Shown: one piece after another, positions 9,295 to 17,244 of the stretch
How the letters are laid out: every line of letters starts with the position of its first letter
Position numbering within the stretch: the stretch's first letter is position 1
NCBI GenBank assembly: GCA_002480525.1
Contig: DLCH01000035.1
Span: forward strand, 36,472-85,148
Direction of reading: 5' to 3'
DNA length: 48,677 nucleotides
DNA from: Gammaproteobacteria bacterium UBA7803
Lineage (GTDB): Bacteria > Pseudomonadota > Gammaproteobacteria > Pseudomonadales > Azotimanducaceae
The notes under the pieces: generated by a model
What the model saw: only the letters and a program-made list of their open reading frames with translations
Told to the model about the DNA's origin: nothing
The model's database searches: none
Made by a program: the position numbers and the translations under genes

Positions 9295-10692
9295 TCAGCC
9301 GGCGCTGACTGCGGCGCCCTGAGCGATCCGGCCCACCGCGTCCAGCGCCGCGATGCGGAAGGCTTCGCCATAGGTGGGAAAGTTGAAGACGTTGTCGATG
9401 AACACCGACACGTCGGCGCCGTGAATCAGGGCCATCTGGCCCATGTGAACCAGCTCCGTCGCCTGGGCGCCACAGGCATGCACCCCGAGCAGACGCCCGT
9501 CCCCGCCGACGATCAGCTTGAGAAAGCCGTCCTGGGCGTCGGCGATGTGGGCCCGGGCCACCTCCTCGAACGAGGCCATCCCGGTGACCACGCCGTCACC
9601 GGCGAGCCGGGCCTCGGCCTCGGTCATGCCGACGCTGGCGAGCTCCGGGACGGCGTAGATGCCGGTGGGCAGAAACCGGCTGCCGCTGCCGGGATCCGTG
9701 CCGAGCATGTGGCACGCCGCGCGCCGGCCCTGCTCCATCGAGGCGGACGCCAGCGCCGGCGGTCCCACCACGTCCCCTGCGGCGTAGACGTGGGGAACGG
9801 CGGTCTGGCCGTGCTCGTTGACGGCGACGAGTCCCCGGTCGTTCAGGGTCACGCCGGCGTGCTCCAGGTCCAGACCCGCCACCTGGGCGACCCGGCCCAG
9901 CGCGCACAGCACCTTGTCGCTGCACAGCGCCCGACCGTCCGCCAGCTCGGTGACGACGCCGCTGACGCCGTCGAAGCGGGTGCCGGTGACCGAGGCGCCG
10001 CCGACGAATTCGCCGCCCATGGCGACGAACCGCTCGACGAAGCGGTCGACCAGGGCCGGCTCGAGAAAGCCGAGCGGCGCCGCCGAGCGGTCGACGAGGG
10101 TGACCCGGACACCCAGCAGCGCGAACACGGACGCGTACTCGCAGGCCACCACGCCACCGCCGAGAACCACCAGGGACCGGGGCAGGTACGCCAGCGACAG
10201 CACCGAGTCGCTGTCGTAGACGTGCTCGTGGTCGACGGCGATGTGCGGCAGCCGGCGGGGCACCGATCCCGTCGCCACGACCACCCGGGCCGCGGTCAGC
10301 GAGCCGGTTCCACCGCCCGGCGACCGGACCTCCAGGGTGTGCGGGTCCCGGAAGCGGGCGCGGCCGTGAATCACCGTCACCCCGCTGCGTTCGAGCTGAC
10401 GCGACATGTAGCGGTCGTGGGCGGCGACGACGTCGCCGACCTCGCCGATCAGGTCCGCCACCGACACGCTGGCTTCCACGGCGGACAGACCGCCGCCGAG
10501 CACCCGGCGGACGGCCCGCTCGCGCAGCGCCTTGCTGGGTATGGTGCCGTGGTGCACGCAGGCGCCGCCGACCTCGCGCCGCTGCTCGCACAGCGCCACC
10601 CGCAGGCCGCCACGGGCGGCATGGGTCGCCGCGTGCAGGCCCGCCGGTCCCGAGCCGATCACCACCAGATCGAAGGCCTGCGAAAACGCCAC
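9295..10692 (-). CDS. sthA: Soluble pyridine nucleotide transhydrogenase SthA
   Basis: Predicted 465-residue cytosolic flavoprotein that moves hydride between NADPH and NADH. The layout is FAD-binding GSGPAGLHAAT (about residues 13-23), the GGACVHHGTIPSKALRE segment (about 42-57), an NAD(P)-binding GGGVVACEYASV, the second FAD motif VYAAGDV, and a C-terminal dimerisation domain with FNFPTYGEAFRIAA. In disulfide reductases of this superfamily the CXXXXC pair is redox active. Here the second cysteine position is threonine, as in E. coli SthA (CTHWGT), so this is a transhydrogenase and not a lipoamide or mercuric reductase. Length matches E. coli SthA. GTG at 10692 starts four bases after the HDOD gene stop; a longer open frame upstream only shadows that gene. 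Confidence 0.92.
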   Translation of the reverse strand: MAFSQAFDLVVIGSGPAGLHAATHAARGGLRVALCEQRREVGGACVHHGTIPSKALRERAVRRVLGGGLSAVEASVSVADLIGEVGDVVAAHDRYMSRQLERSGVTVIHGRARFRDPHTLEVRSPGGGTGSLTAARVVVATGSVPRRLPHIAVDHEHVYDSDSVLSLAYLPRSLVVLGGGVVACEYASVFALLGVRVTLVDRSAAPLGFLEPALVDRFVERFVAMGGEFVGGASVTGTRFDGVSGVVTELADGRALCSDKVLCALGRVAQVAGLDLEHAGVTLNDRGLVAVNEHGQTAVPHVYAAGDVVGPPALASASMEQGRRAACHMLGTDPGSGSRFLPTGIYAVPELASVGMTEAEARLAGDGVVTGMASFEEVARAHIADAQDGFLKLIVGGDGRLLGVHACGAQATELVHMGQMALIHGADVSVFIDNVFNFPTYGEAFRIAALDAVGRIAQGAAVSAG

Positions 10693-10696
10693 GGCG

Positions 10697-11542
10697 TCAG
10701 ACCACCATGGCGTCGAGCACGTCCCGGATCGCCTGCTGCTGCTGCACCAGCGCGTCGACGTCCTCGGGATAGAGATTGAGCCGCACCAGCCACGGCAGAT
10801 CGAAAGCGGCCTGGGGATCGATCTCGCCTTCCGCCGCGAGGCGCGCCAGGGCGACGCCGGCCGAGGCCACCAGCACGCTGGACGCGTGGCCGCCGGCCCG
10901 GTCGGGGTCGTCGAGATGCTCGACCGTCGCCACCACGGCTTCCGGCAGGGCCCAGGCGCGCGCCAGGCGCGCCCCGGCGCAGGGCCCGAGGCTGCCGGTG
11001 ATGGACGCCACGTCGGCTTCCGCGAGCCCCGGGGCAATGCGCCCGAGGGCATGCAGCAGCAGCGGGGTGCCCAGATCGTGCAGCAGCCCGCACAGGTAGG
11101 CGATCTCGACGTTGCGGCGGGCGCTCCGGGCGACCTCCCGGGACCACAGCGCCGCAGCCAGGGACCGGCGCCAGGCCGCATCCGCGAGGGACTGGTAGGG
11201 ACCGTCCGCGAGCAGCGCGCCCTTCAGCGAGGCGGACAGGGCGATCTCACGGACCCGGGGCATGCCCAGCCGCGCGATGGCCTGCTGCAGGGCGACGATC
11301 TCGCTGGCGCCGCGGAACGCCGGGGAATTGACGATGCGCAGGACGTGGCTGGCCAGGCTCTGATCCTGCCGAATCAGCTCCGCGAGCCGCGCCGCGTCAC
11401 TGTGCTCGTCCACCGAGGAGGCGATCACCTCGGCAGCGACACCCGGCAGCAGCGGCATGGCCAGCGCCTCGCGGTCGAGCTCGCCGCGCAAAGCGTCCAG
11501 GGCCGCCGCGGCGTCCATGCAGGGGGCGGATTCTCGGATCAC
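10697..11542 (-). CDS. HDOD domain signalling protein
   Basis: Predicted 281-residue cytosolic protein built almost entirely of one HDOD domain (about residues 25-215): LPGVAAEVI, the IRQDQSLASHVLRIVNSPAF motif, ALQQAIARLGMPRVREIAL, then AYLCGLLHDLGTPLLLHAL. HDOD domains are catalytically inert relatives of HD phosphohydrolases that act in signalling, often with c-di-GMP or chemosensory pathways. The C-terminal 60 residues are helical and unassigned. The GTG at 11542 has a GGAA four bases before it; an in-frame ATG eight codons later has no better ribosome site. It precedes sthA by four bases, so both are probably co-transcribed, an unexpected pairing of a regulator with a redox enzyme. Confidence 0.85.
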   Translation of the reverse strand: MIRESAPCMDAAAALDALRGELDREALAMPLLPGVAAEVIASSVDEHSDAARLAELIRQDQSLASHVLRIVNSPAFRGASEIVALQQAIARLGMPRVREIALSASLKGALLADGPYQSLADAAWRRSLAAALWSREVARSARRNVEIAYLCGLLHDLGTPLLLHALGRIAPGLAEADVASITGSLGPCAGARLARAWALPEAVVATVEHLDDPDRAGGHASSVLVASAGVALARLAAEGEIDPQAAFDLPWLVRLNLYPEDVDALVQQQQAIRDVLDAMVV

Positions 11543-11665
11543 GTCGTTCCATCGCCTTCGGGTCTGCGTTAAGCATAGACGAGGGGAACGGCGGCATTCG
11601 GGACGGGTGCCGCAGCGCGCAGGGTCCGCGGCGTGATCGGTGCCCGTGTCGGGCCCGGAGCGGCC

Positions 11666-11935
11666 TCAGAGGGTGCGGACGTCGTCCCGGTCGCGGCGGG
11701 TGGCATCCTCGCCGAGGGTCGTGGCTTCCGCCTGGGCGGCGGTGACGCGCATCGGCCGCCGGTCGGCGGACTCGCAGGCCCGGGGATCACCGCCGCAGAC
11801 CTCGCAGCCCGTGTCGAGACCAAGCGCCTTCATGCCGCCGCAGCTCCCGGCGATGGGCTTGCGGCCCATCATCACGCCCACCGACATGCCGGCGACGATG
11901 ACGAGCATGAAGAAGAATGCGAGGACGACGGTCAC
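11666..11935 (-). CDS. nqrM: NqrM, Na+-NQR maturation factor
   Basis: Predicted 89-residue membrane-anchored small protein. One hydrophobic helix (about residues 3-24) is followed by GRKPIAGSCGGMKALGL and CEVCGGDPRAC. The four cysteines (about 32, 44, 47, 54) match the NqrM/DUF539 family, needed to mature the Na+-pumping NADH:quinone reductase, probably by helping place iron in NqrD/NqrE. The tail after residue 58 is polar and not recognisable. The start is GTG at 11935, with GGAGG seven bases before it. It follows apbE, which flavinylates NqrB and NqrC, with 78 bases between. The NQR structural genes are not in the window. Confidence 0.86.
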   Translation of the reverse strand: MTVVLAFFFMLVIVAGMSVGVMMGRKPIAGSCGGMKALGLDTGCEVCGGDPRACESADRRPMRVTAAQAEATTLGEDATRRDRDDVRTL

Positions 11936-12013
11936 GACGGAACCTCCAGGTTCGTTGTCGGGTGAATGGCCGGTGCTGACGGATTCGGCAGCGTCCGCGG
12001 CCGGGAGTTCCCG

Positions 12014-13054
12014 TCAATCCGCGAGCAGCCGCTCGAAGGCGGGAGTATAGCGTTCCCGGAAGCCGTTTTCCCGCCGCTCGATGAACAGGGCAGCGAGGCC
12101 GGCCCGCTCCGCGAAGGCCGGACCGTCCTCGGGGCCGAGCACGTTCAGCAGCGTGGCGTAGCCGTCGGCCCACATCGCCGAGTCGTGCACCACGCTCACC
12201 GACGCGAGGGTGTGATCCACCGGCCGGCCGGTGCGCGGGTCGATGGTGTGGGAATAGCGGTGGCCGTCGGATTCGAGGAAGTTGCGGTAATCCCCCGACG
12301 TGGCCACCGCCGCGTCCTCCAGGGTGATCACCCGCTGCACCGAGCCCATCTGCGCCGGGTCGGGCACTTCGATGCCGATCCGCCACGGCCGCCCGGAAGG
12401 GCTGAGCCCCCGCCCGCGCACCTCGCCGCCGACGTCCACCAGCAGCGCGTCGCAGCCGGCCTCGTCGAGGCGCGCCACCACGCGATCCACGCCGTGCCCC
12501 TTGGCAATCGCCGACAGGTCGACGTACAGCGGGCGCGCCTTGCGCACCCCCGGCGGCTCGCGCCGCACGTCCAGGTGGCGGTGACCGATCCCGGCCAGGG
12601 TATCCGCGACCACGGCGTCGGCGGGCGGGGCGGTGGCACCGTCCGGGCCGAACCCCCAGAGATTGACCAGCGGCCCCACCGTCACGTCGAAGGCGCCGCC
12701 CGATTCCCGGGACAGGGTGTCCGCCGCCGCCAGCACCTCGGCCAGCGCGGCGGACACGGGAAACCACTCGCCCGGCGGCGCGCTGTTGAAGCGCGACAGC
12801 TCGGAGTCGGGCAGATAGGTCGACATCTCGGCATTGACCTGCCGCAGCGTGGCCTCGACGGCCGGTCCCACGTCGACGGGGCAACGGGCGGTCACCTGGT
12901 AGTAGGTGCCCATGGTGTCGCCACCGTGGCGCTGGTACCCGGGCTGCTCGCCACAGCCCGCCAGGACGGCCAGGGCGGCGCAGAGCAGCAGGACCCGGGC
13001 CCGCTGACGACATTCTGACGCTGGCGCCGGCATGCGCCGTCGGATTCCCGGCAC
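12014..13054 (-). CDS. apbE: ApbE, FAD:protein FMN transferase (lipoprotein)
   Basis: Predicted 346-residue envelope lipoprotein that attaches FMN from FAD to threonine of target proteins such as NqrB, NqrC or RnfG, with Mg2+. The signal peptide ends in LAGC (Cys34 from the 13054 start, Cys27 from an alternative ATG at 13033). The core has GDTMGTYYQV, DLSAIAKGHGVDRVV, LLVDVGGEVRGRG, the TSGDYRNF motif and HTIDPRTGRPVDH. Length is normal. The neighbouring nqrM gene indicates that the Na+-NQR complex is the intended client. Confidence 0.94.
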   Translation of the reverse strand: MPGIRRRMPAPASECRQRARVLLLCAALAVLAGCGEQPGYQRHGGDTMGTYYQVTARCPVDVGPAVEATLRQVNAEMSTYLPDSELSRFNSAPPGEWFPVSAALAEVLAAADTLSRESGGAFDVTVGPLVNLWGFGPDGATAPPADAVVADTLAGIGHRHLDVRREPPGVRKARPLYVDLSAIAKGHGVDRVVARLDEAGCDALLVDVGGEVRGRGLSPSGRPWRIGIEVPDPAQMGSVQRVITLEDAAVATSGDYRNFLESDGHRYSHTIDPRTGRPVDHTLASVSVVHDSAMWADGYATLLNVLGPEDGPAFAERAGLAALFIERRENGFRERYTPAFERLLAD

Positions 13055-13250
13055 GTCTTACATCTTCCACACAATCGGACGGGCCCACGATACCACCGCG
13101 CACCCGCGGCGGCGCACAATCCCCTGCAACGACACAAGGCGCAGCGGCCGGGGGCCGGGCGGCGCATCAGAGCGGTCGGGGGACCGCTGGTGTGACGAGA
13201 CCGACAAGCGCCGACAGATACCGAAACGAACACGTCTTCAGGAGTCACGT

Positions 13251-13463
13251 GTGAAACGCCTCACGCTCGACAACCGCACGGAGGTCCTGCCGGCCCTGCA
13301 CCGGCGCAGCGTCACGCCCGTCGCCGGGGCCGTCCGGCCCGAACCCCGGGTCACCTTCGATCAGCGCGCAACCCGGCTGGTCCGCTACCCGGTCGAGGAA
13401 TCGCTGGCGCGCTCGCGCCCGCTGGGGCCGTGGCGCGGGCAGTTCCTGGACATCGAGGTCTGA
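13251..13463 (+). CDS. Small uncharacterised protein (70 residues)
   Basis: Short frame starting with GTG at 13251, preceded by GGAG at 13241-13244 with six-base spacing, a good ribosome site. The product, MKRLTLDNRTEVLPALHRR onward, is basic and proline-containing, with no signal peptide, membrane helix or cysteine, and ends LGPWRGQFLDIEV. I do not recognise a family. It lies 67 bases upstream of the phosphatase gene on the same strand. Codon and base use look like its neighbours. Real gene is likely but not certain; it would be easy to miss because a longer in-frame extension upstream looks like noise. Confidence 0.55.
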   Translation: MKRLTLDNRTEVLPALHRRSVTPVAGAVRPEPRVTFDQRATRLVRYPVEESLARSRPLGPWRGQFLDIEV

Positions 13464-13530
13464 ACCGACCCGACGGCGGCCCCCGGCGGGGCTGGCATTC
13501 CGCCGTCCGTGACCGGATCATGTCGGCCCC

Positions 13531-14136
13531 ATGGCGAACATCATGCTGCTCAGACACGGCCAGATCCGGGCCAACCGCCAGGGCCGCTGGCACGGTTCCA
13601 CCGACAGTCCGCTGACCTGGCGCGGCCGGCGCCAGGCACGCCGCACCGCACGCCATCTGGCCGGCGCGGCACCGCGCGTCGAAGCCATCTACTCGAGCCC
13701 GTTGTCGCGTTGCCGGGATACCGCGGGCGCGATCGCCCAGGCCCTGTCGCTGGAAGTCGAGGTGCACGACGGCCTGCGGGAATACGCCCTTGGCGACTGG
13801 GAGAACGAACGTTTCCACGACCTGGCCGGCCGCTATCAGTTCATCCAGACGGCCACCCGGGATCACGACTTCACGCCACCCGGCGGCGGCGAGTCGCTGC
13901 GCCAGGTCGCCGCGCGGATCGTTCCGGCGATTCAGCAGATTCACGAGCGGCACCCCGGGGACGAGCGGGTGCTGATCGTCAGCCACGGCGCCGCCCTCGC
14001 CGTCGCGCTGGGCGCTCTCATCGACGGCGATCCGGGCTGCTGGACGCGCTACCACTTCGCCAACTGCAGCCTCACTGAGCTGGTGCTTTCGCCGGCGCCC
14101 TACGTTAATTTCTTCAATCAGACCCAACACCTTTGA
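13531..14136 (+). CDS. Histidine phosphatase family protein (phosphoglycerate-mutase-like)
   Basis: Predicted 201-residue cytosolic phosphatase. The catalytic RHG is at residues 8-10 (MANIMLLRHGQ). The phosphate pocket continues with YSSPLSRCRDTA, the acid/base glutamate region GLREYALGDWEN and the second histidine in VLIVSHGAAL. These are the four active-site pieces of the branch-1 histidine phosphatase superfamily (PhoE, GpmB, CobC relatives). The substrate cannot be told from sequence. It ends 22 bases before the enoyl-CoA hydratase gene, so the two are probably one transcript. Confidence 0.9.
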   Translation: MANIMLLRHGQIRANRQGRWHGSTDSPLTWRGRRQARRTARHLAGAAPRVEAIYSSPLSRCRDTAGAIAQALSLEVEVHDGLREYALGDWENERFHDLAGRYQFIQTATRDHDFTPPGGGESLRQVAARIVPAIQQIHERHPGDERVLIVSHGAALAVALGALIDGDPGCWTRYHFANCSLTELVLSPAPYVNFFNQTQHL

Positions 14137-14158
14137 CATTTCCCGGGGGGAGAACCAC

Positions 14159-14929
14159 ATGCCGGAATACTGCAGCATCGAACGGGACGGGCACGTCTTC
14201 ATCGTCACCATGGAGCGGCCGGAGCGCCTCAACGCGCTGCATCCGCCGGCCAACATCGAGCTCGGCGAGGTGTTCGACGAGTTCGCCGCGGACGACGACG
14301 CCTGGGTGGCCATCATCACGGGCCGCGGACGGGGCTTCAGCGCCGGCAACGACCTGCGGTATCAGGCCGAAGGCGGCGAGCGCCTCGCCATGCCCCGCGG
14401 ATTCGGCGGCCTCACCTCACGTTTCGACCTGACCAAGCCGGTGATCGCCGCGGTCAACGGCGTCGCCATGGGCGGCGGCTTCGAGATCGCCCTGGCCTGC
14501 GACCTGATCATCGCCGCGGAATCGGCGACCTTCGCCCTGCCGGAGCCCAAGGTCGGCCTGGCCGCGCTGGCGGGCGGCCTCAATCGACTGCCACGGCAGA
14601 TCGGCGTGAAGCGGGCCCTCGGCATGATTCTCACGGGACGTCACGTGCCCGCCCGGGAAGGGATGGAACTCGGCTTCGTCAACGAGGTGGTGGCCGACGA
14701 CGCGCTGATGGACGCCGCACGACGCTGGGCCGGGCAGATCTGCGAGTGCGCCCCCCTGTCGGTGCGGGCCAGCAAGGACGTGGTGTACCGGAGTCTCGAC
14801 AACCCGTCCCTGGAGGCGTCCATGCAGGCTCAGTACGACTCCGTCAAGGCGATGGTCAAGAGCGAGGACTTCGTCGAAGGGCCCAGGGCGTTCGCGGAGA
14901 AGCGCAAGCCCGAGTGGAAGGGCCGCTAG
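14159..14929 (+). CDS. Enoyl-CoA hydratase/isomerase (crotonase) family protein
   Basis: Predicted 256-residue crotonase-fold enzyme. It has the CoA and oxyanion-hole segments GFSAGNDLR and AVNGVAMGGGFEIALACDL. Both glutamates that act in rat enoyl-CoA hydratase (Glu144, Glu164) are present at residues 109 (GGGFE) and 129 (LPE), twenty residues apart as in the rat enzyme, so hydratase activity is plausible. The start is ATG at 14159 with a strong GGGGGAG ribosome site. Substrate is unknown; the nearest lipid gene is the acyl-CoA ligase at 21.7-23.3 kb. A long hairpin follows (14959-14990). Confidence 0.9.
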   Translation: MPEYCSIERDGHVFIVTMERPERLNALHPPANIELGEVFDEFAADDDAWVAIITGRGRGFSAGNDLRYQAEGGERLAMPRGFGGLTSRFDLTKPVIAAVNGVAMGGGFEIALACDLIIAAESATFALPEPKVGLAALAGGLNRLPRQIGVKRALGMILTGRHVPAREGMELGFVNEVVADDALMDAARRWAGQICECAPLSVRASKDVVYRSLDNPSLEASMQAQYDSVKAMVKSEDFVEGPRAFAEKRKPEWKGR

Positions 14930-14958
14930 CCGCCTGTTGGGCCGGGCCGCCAGCGTCC

Positions 14959-14990
14959 CGGCGGCACCCGACGGACGTCAGGTGCCGCCG
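14959..14990. terminator. Hairpin downstream of the enoyl-CoA hydratase gene
   Basis: Perfect 10-base inverted repeat, CGGCGGCACC at 14959-14968 and GGTGCCGCCG at 14981-14990, loop 12 bases. It lies between convergent genes and could stop transcription from both sides. No T-run follows on either strand. Confidence 0.5.
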
Positions 14991-14994
14991 TGCG

Positions 14995-15189
14995 CTAGGT
15001 CTGCGCGAGCAGCTGAGCGATGCCGATGGCGTCGGCGACGACGGCAACCGCCAGACAGATGTCGTCCAGCGCCTCCTGCTCGCCGCGGGCCGACATCTCC
15101 GCGATGATCTCCATGCGCGGGACGGCCACATGCAGCAGGTCCGGCGTGGTGGCGAACTGGTCCGGGTAGGATTTCGCGGCTGGGTTCAT
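14995..15189 (-). CDS. Small uncharacterised protein (64 residues)
   Basis: Short minus-strand frame, MNPAAKSYPDQFATTPDLLH onward. The ATG at 15189 has AAGG about nine bases before it. The product is mostly helical by inspection (MEIIAEMSARGEQEALDDICLAVAVVADAIG), acidic, without cysteine or signal peptide. No family is recognised. It ends just after the 14959-14990 hairpin, which would suit it as a terminator. Upstream (15280-15300) is an unusually AT-rich patch for this window and may hold its promoter. Moderately supported as a real gene. Confidence 0.5.
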   Translation of the reverse strand: MNPAAKSYPDQFATTPDLLHVAVPRMEIIAEMSARGEQEALDDICLAVAVVADAIGIAQLLAQT

Positions 15190-15315
15190 TCGATACCGCC
15201 TTGAATACTGCCGAGCAACGTTCCTGACACCAGCAATTCAGGATCCGTGCCAGGCCCGGAACCCACACGTAACCTGTTGTTTATTATGCTTTTTTGCCAA
15301 ACCAAGCAGCCACTG

Positions 15316-15338
15316 CCGGCGCCGCCGGCCGGCGCCGG
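15316..15338. repeat. GC-rich inverted repeat upstream of the MFS gene
   Basis: CCGGCGCC at 15316-15323 and GGCGCCGG at 15331-15338, seven-base loop. It lies in the 224-base region between the divergent small gene and the MFS transporter, next to an AT-rich stretch with a T-run at about 15290-15296. It could be an operator or transcript hairpin; no function is shown by the sequence. Confidence 0.45.
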
Positions 15339-15413
15339 AAGTGACGAGATACGGCACCTCCGGCCGGCCTCGCGGGACAATCTGACGGCCAGCGCCACCC
15401 GGAGCGGAACGCG

Positions 15414-16697
15414 TTGAGCGATCCGGTCCGCGCCCGCCGGGCCGAACGCCGCTACCAGATCGAGGTGCGGCGCAACCTGACGCGCAACTTCGTCGTCCAT
15501 CTGGTGCACGGCATGCTGGGCCAGACCGGCTTCCGGCTGCTCAACGCCCCGACGTTTCTGCCCGCCTACGTGCTGTTCCTGTCCGGCTCCGACATGGCGG
15601 TGGGCGTCGCGCTGGCCCTCCAGGCCCTGGGCATGACCCTGACGCCGCTGATCGGCGCCAATCTCATCGAGCACCGACCCCGGGTGCTGCCGATGGGCTT
15701 CGTCACCGGCGGCGCCATGCGGCTGTCGGTGCTGGGCATCGCCCTGTCCGGCCTGGTGCTCCCGCCCGACTGGGCGCTGGTGGCGATCTTCGTCTGGCTG
15801 ACCCTGTTCGGCCTGTTCCAGGGCATGCAGGGCGTGATCTTCAACTACCTCATGTCGAAGGTGATCCCGGTGTCCAAGCGGGGGCGCCTGACGGGCCTGC
15901 GCAACTTCCTCGCGGGCATCACCTCGGCCGGCGTCGCCCTCGCCGGCGGCGAGATCTTTCTCGGCGACGACCCGGGCATCCAGGGCTATTCGTATACCTT
16001 CGTGCTGGCCTTCGTCCTCACCATGTGCGGGCTGCTGTCGCTGGCGTTCATGAAGGAGCCGGAGCCGCCGACCCTGCGGCCCCGTTCCGGCCTGCGCCAG
16101 CGGCTCGGCGAGATACCCGGGCTGCTGCGCGACGACCCGGCCTTCACCCGCTACGTGGTGGCCCGCTCGCTGGCGACCATGGGGCGCATGGCCCTGCCCT
16201 TCTACATCCTGTTCGCCGGCTCGAGCCTCGCGCTCACGGGCACCAACCTCGGTGTCCTGACCGTGGCCTTCACGCTCGCGGGCACGGTCTCCAACCTGCT
16301 CTGGGGCGCCATGGCGGACCGGTCCGGATTCCGGCTGGTGTTCCTCACCAGCATCGGGCTGTGGATTCTGGCCACGCTGGTGCTGGTGGTCTCCTCGGGG
16401 CTGGCCATGACGGCGCTGGTGTTCGTCGGCATCGGCGCGGCGGTGCAGGGTTTCCAGCACGCCTCGATGAACCTCACCCTGGAGTTCGGCCATCGCGACG
16501 ACCTGCCGGTCCGCATCGCCATCGCCAACTCGGCCTCGGAGCTCGCCGGCACGATCGGTCCGCTGGCGGGCGGCGTGATCGCCCACATGCTCGGCTACCC
16601 GGCGCTGTTCGTCGTGTCCGTTGCGTTCCTGATCGCGGGTGGTCTAATGGTCACCATGCTGGTGCCGGAGCCGCGCCACCAGCCGCCCCGGGGATGA
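15414..16697 (+). CDS. MFS transporter
   Basis: Predicted 427-residue inner-membrane protein with the hydrophobic pattern of a 12-helix major facilitator and a central cytosolic loop at about residues 215-245. Sequences such as FNYLMSKVIPVSKRGRLTGLRNFLAG (loop 4-5 region) and GAMADRSGFRLVFLTS (motif A-like, second half) support the family. The substrate is not apparent. The start is TTG at 15414, with GGAGCGGA upstream; no ATG precedes the first helix in frame. The rhodanese gene starts 56 bases downstream on the same strand. Confident for family only. Confidence 0.88.
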   Translation: MSDPVRARRAERRYQIEVRRNLTRNFVVHLVHGMLGQTGFRLLNAPTFLPAYVLFLSGSDMAVGVALALQALGMTLTPLIGANLIEHRPRVLPMGFVTGGAMRLSVLGIALSGLVLPPDWALVAIFVWLTLFGLFQGMQGVIFNYLMSKVIPVSKRGRLTGLRNFLAGITSAGVALAGGEIFLGDDPGIQGYSYTFVLAFVLTMCGLLSLAFMKEPEPPTLRPRSGLRQRLGEIPGLLRDDPAFTRYVVARSLATMGRMALPFYILFAGSSLALTGTNLGVLTVAFTLAGTVSNLLWGAMADRSGFRLVFLTSIGLWILATLVLVVSSGLAMTALVFVGIGAAVQGFQHASMNLTLEFGHRDDLPVRIAIANSASELAGTIGPLAGGVIAHMLGYPALFVVSVAFLIAGGLMVTMLVPEPRHQPPRG

Positions 16698-16753
16698 CGA
16701 GCCGCGGGGTCCGGCGAAGCCAACGACACAGAGGACGGCACAGAGGAAAGCAC

Positions 16754-17155
16754 ATGACACTGCGTACCGGATACAAGGCGCTGCTCGCCGAAGCCGAGCG
16801 GGAAATCACCACCCTGACGCCGGAGCAGGCTCTCGCGCTGCACGGTCGCGACGACGTGCAGTTCGTCGACATCCGGGACGTCCGGGAGCTGCAGCGCGAA
16901 GGCACCATACCCGGCGCGTTTCACGCCACGCGGGGCATGCTGGAGTTCTGGGTCGACCCGGAGAGCCCCTACTACAAACCCGTGTTCGGCGAAGCGAAGA
17001 CCTTCGTGCTGTTCTGCCAGAGCGGCTGGCGATCCGCCCTGGCCACCCAGACCCTGCAGCGCATGGGGCTCCCGGACGTCTGCCACGTGGGCGGGGGATT
17101 CAACGCGTGGAAAGCGCTCGACGCCCCGGTGGAGGAGCGCCCGCCGCGCCGGTGA
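16754..17155 (+). CDS. Rhodanese-like domain protein
   Basis: Predicted 133-residue single-domain rhodanese. The active-site loop FCQSGWRS has the catalytic cysteine at residue 88, and the family's earlier VDIRDVRELQREGTIPGAFH and later GLPDVCHVGGGFNAWK are present. Such enzymes carry a persulfide and pass sulfur to acceptors. There is no signal peptide, so it is cytosolic. ATG at 16754 is preceded by GAGGAAAG. It may be co-transcribed with the MFS gene; the convergent neighbour is the sulfate-activation operon, so a sulfur theme is possible but not proven. Confidence 0.9.
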   Translation: MTLRTGYKALLAEAEREITTLTPEQALALHGRDDVQFVDIRDVRELQREGTIPGAFHATRGMLEFWVDPESPYYKPVFGEAKTFVLFCQSGWRSALATQTLQRMGLPDVCHVGGGFNAWKALDAPVEERPPRR

Positions 17156-17196
17156 CGGCGCCGCTGCAGCCAGCGCCCGCCGGACGCTGGCGCCGT
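17155..17196. terminator. Nested hairpin between rhodanese and cysNC genes
   Basis: An outer repeat ACGGCGCC (17155-17162)/GGCGCCGT (17189-17196) encloses and partly overlaps an inner repeat GCCAGCG (17169-17175)/CGCTGGC (17185-17191). It begins at the rhodanese stop between convergent genes. Probably a transcript barrier; no T-run. Confidence 0.45.
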
Positions 17197-17204
17197 AGGG
17201 CGTG

Positions 17205-17244
17205 CTAGCCGAGCACGCCGCGCGCTACCCGAGCACGCCGCGCG
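17205..17244. repeat. 20-bp tandem duplication across the cysNC stop codon
   Basis: Bases 17205-17224 and 17225-17244 are two adjacent copies of a 20-base unit that differ at one position (ctagcc versus ctaccc at the start). The second copy holds the last codons and stop of cysNC; the first lies just beyond the stop and repeats the same end, including a stop-like cta. A recent local duplication is the simplest explanation. The protein is unaffected. Confidence 0.85.

Noticed and set aside
10693..11181. N-terminal extension of SthA by 163 codons
   Set aside because: It lies fully inside the HDOD gene in another frame, and SthA from GTG 10692 has the normal family length.
15186..16586. Minus-strand frame of 466 codons opposite the MFS gene
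   Set aside because: The sequence is His/Gln/Gly/Asp repeats typical of antisense translation in GC-rich DNA; the plus strand has a clean membrane-transporter pattern.
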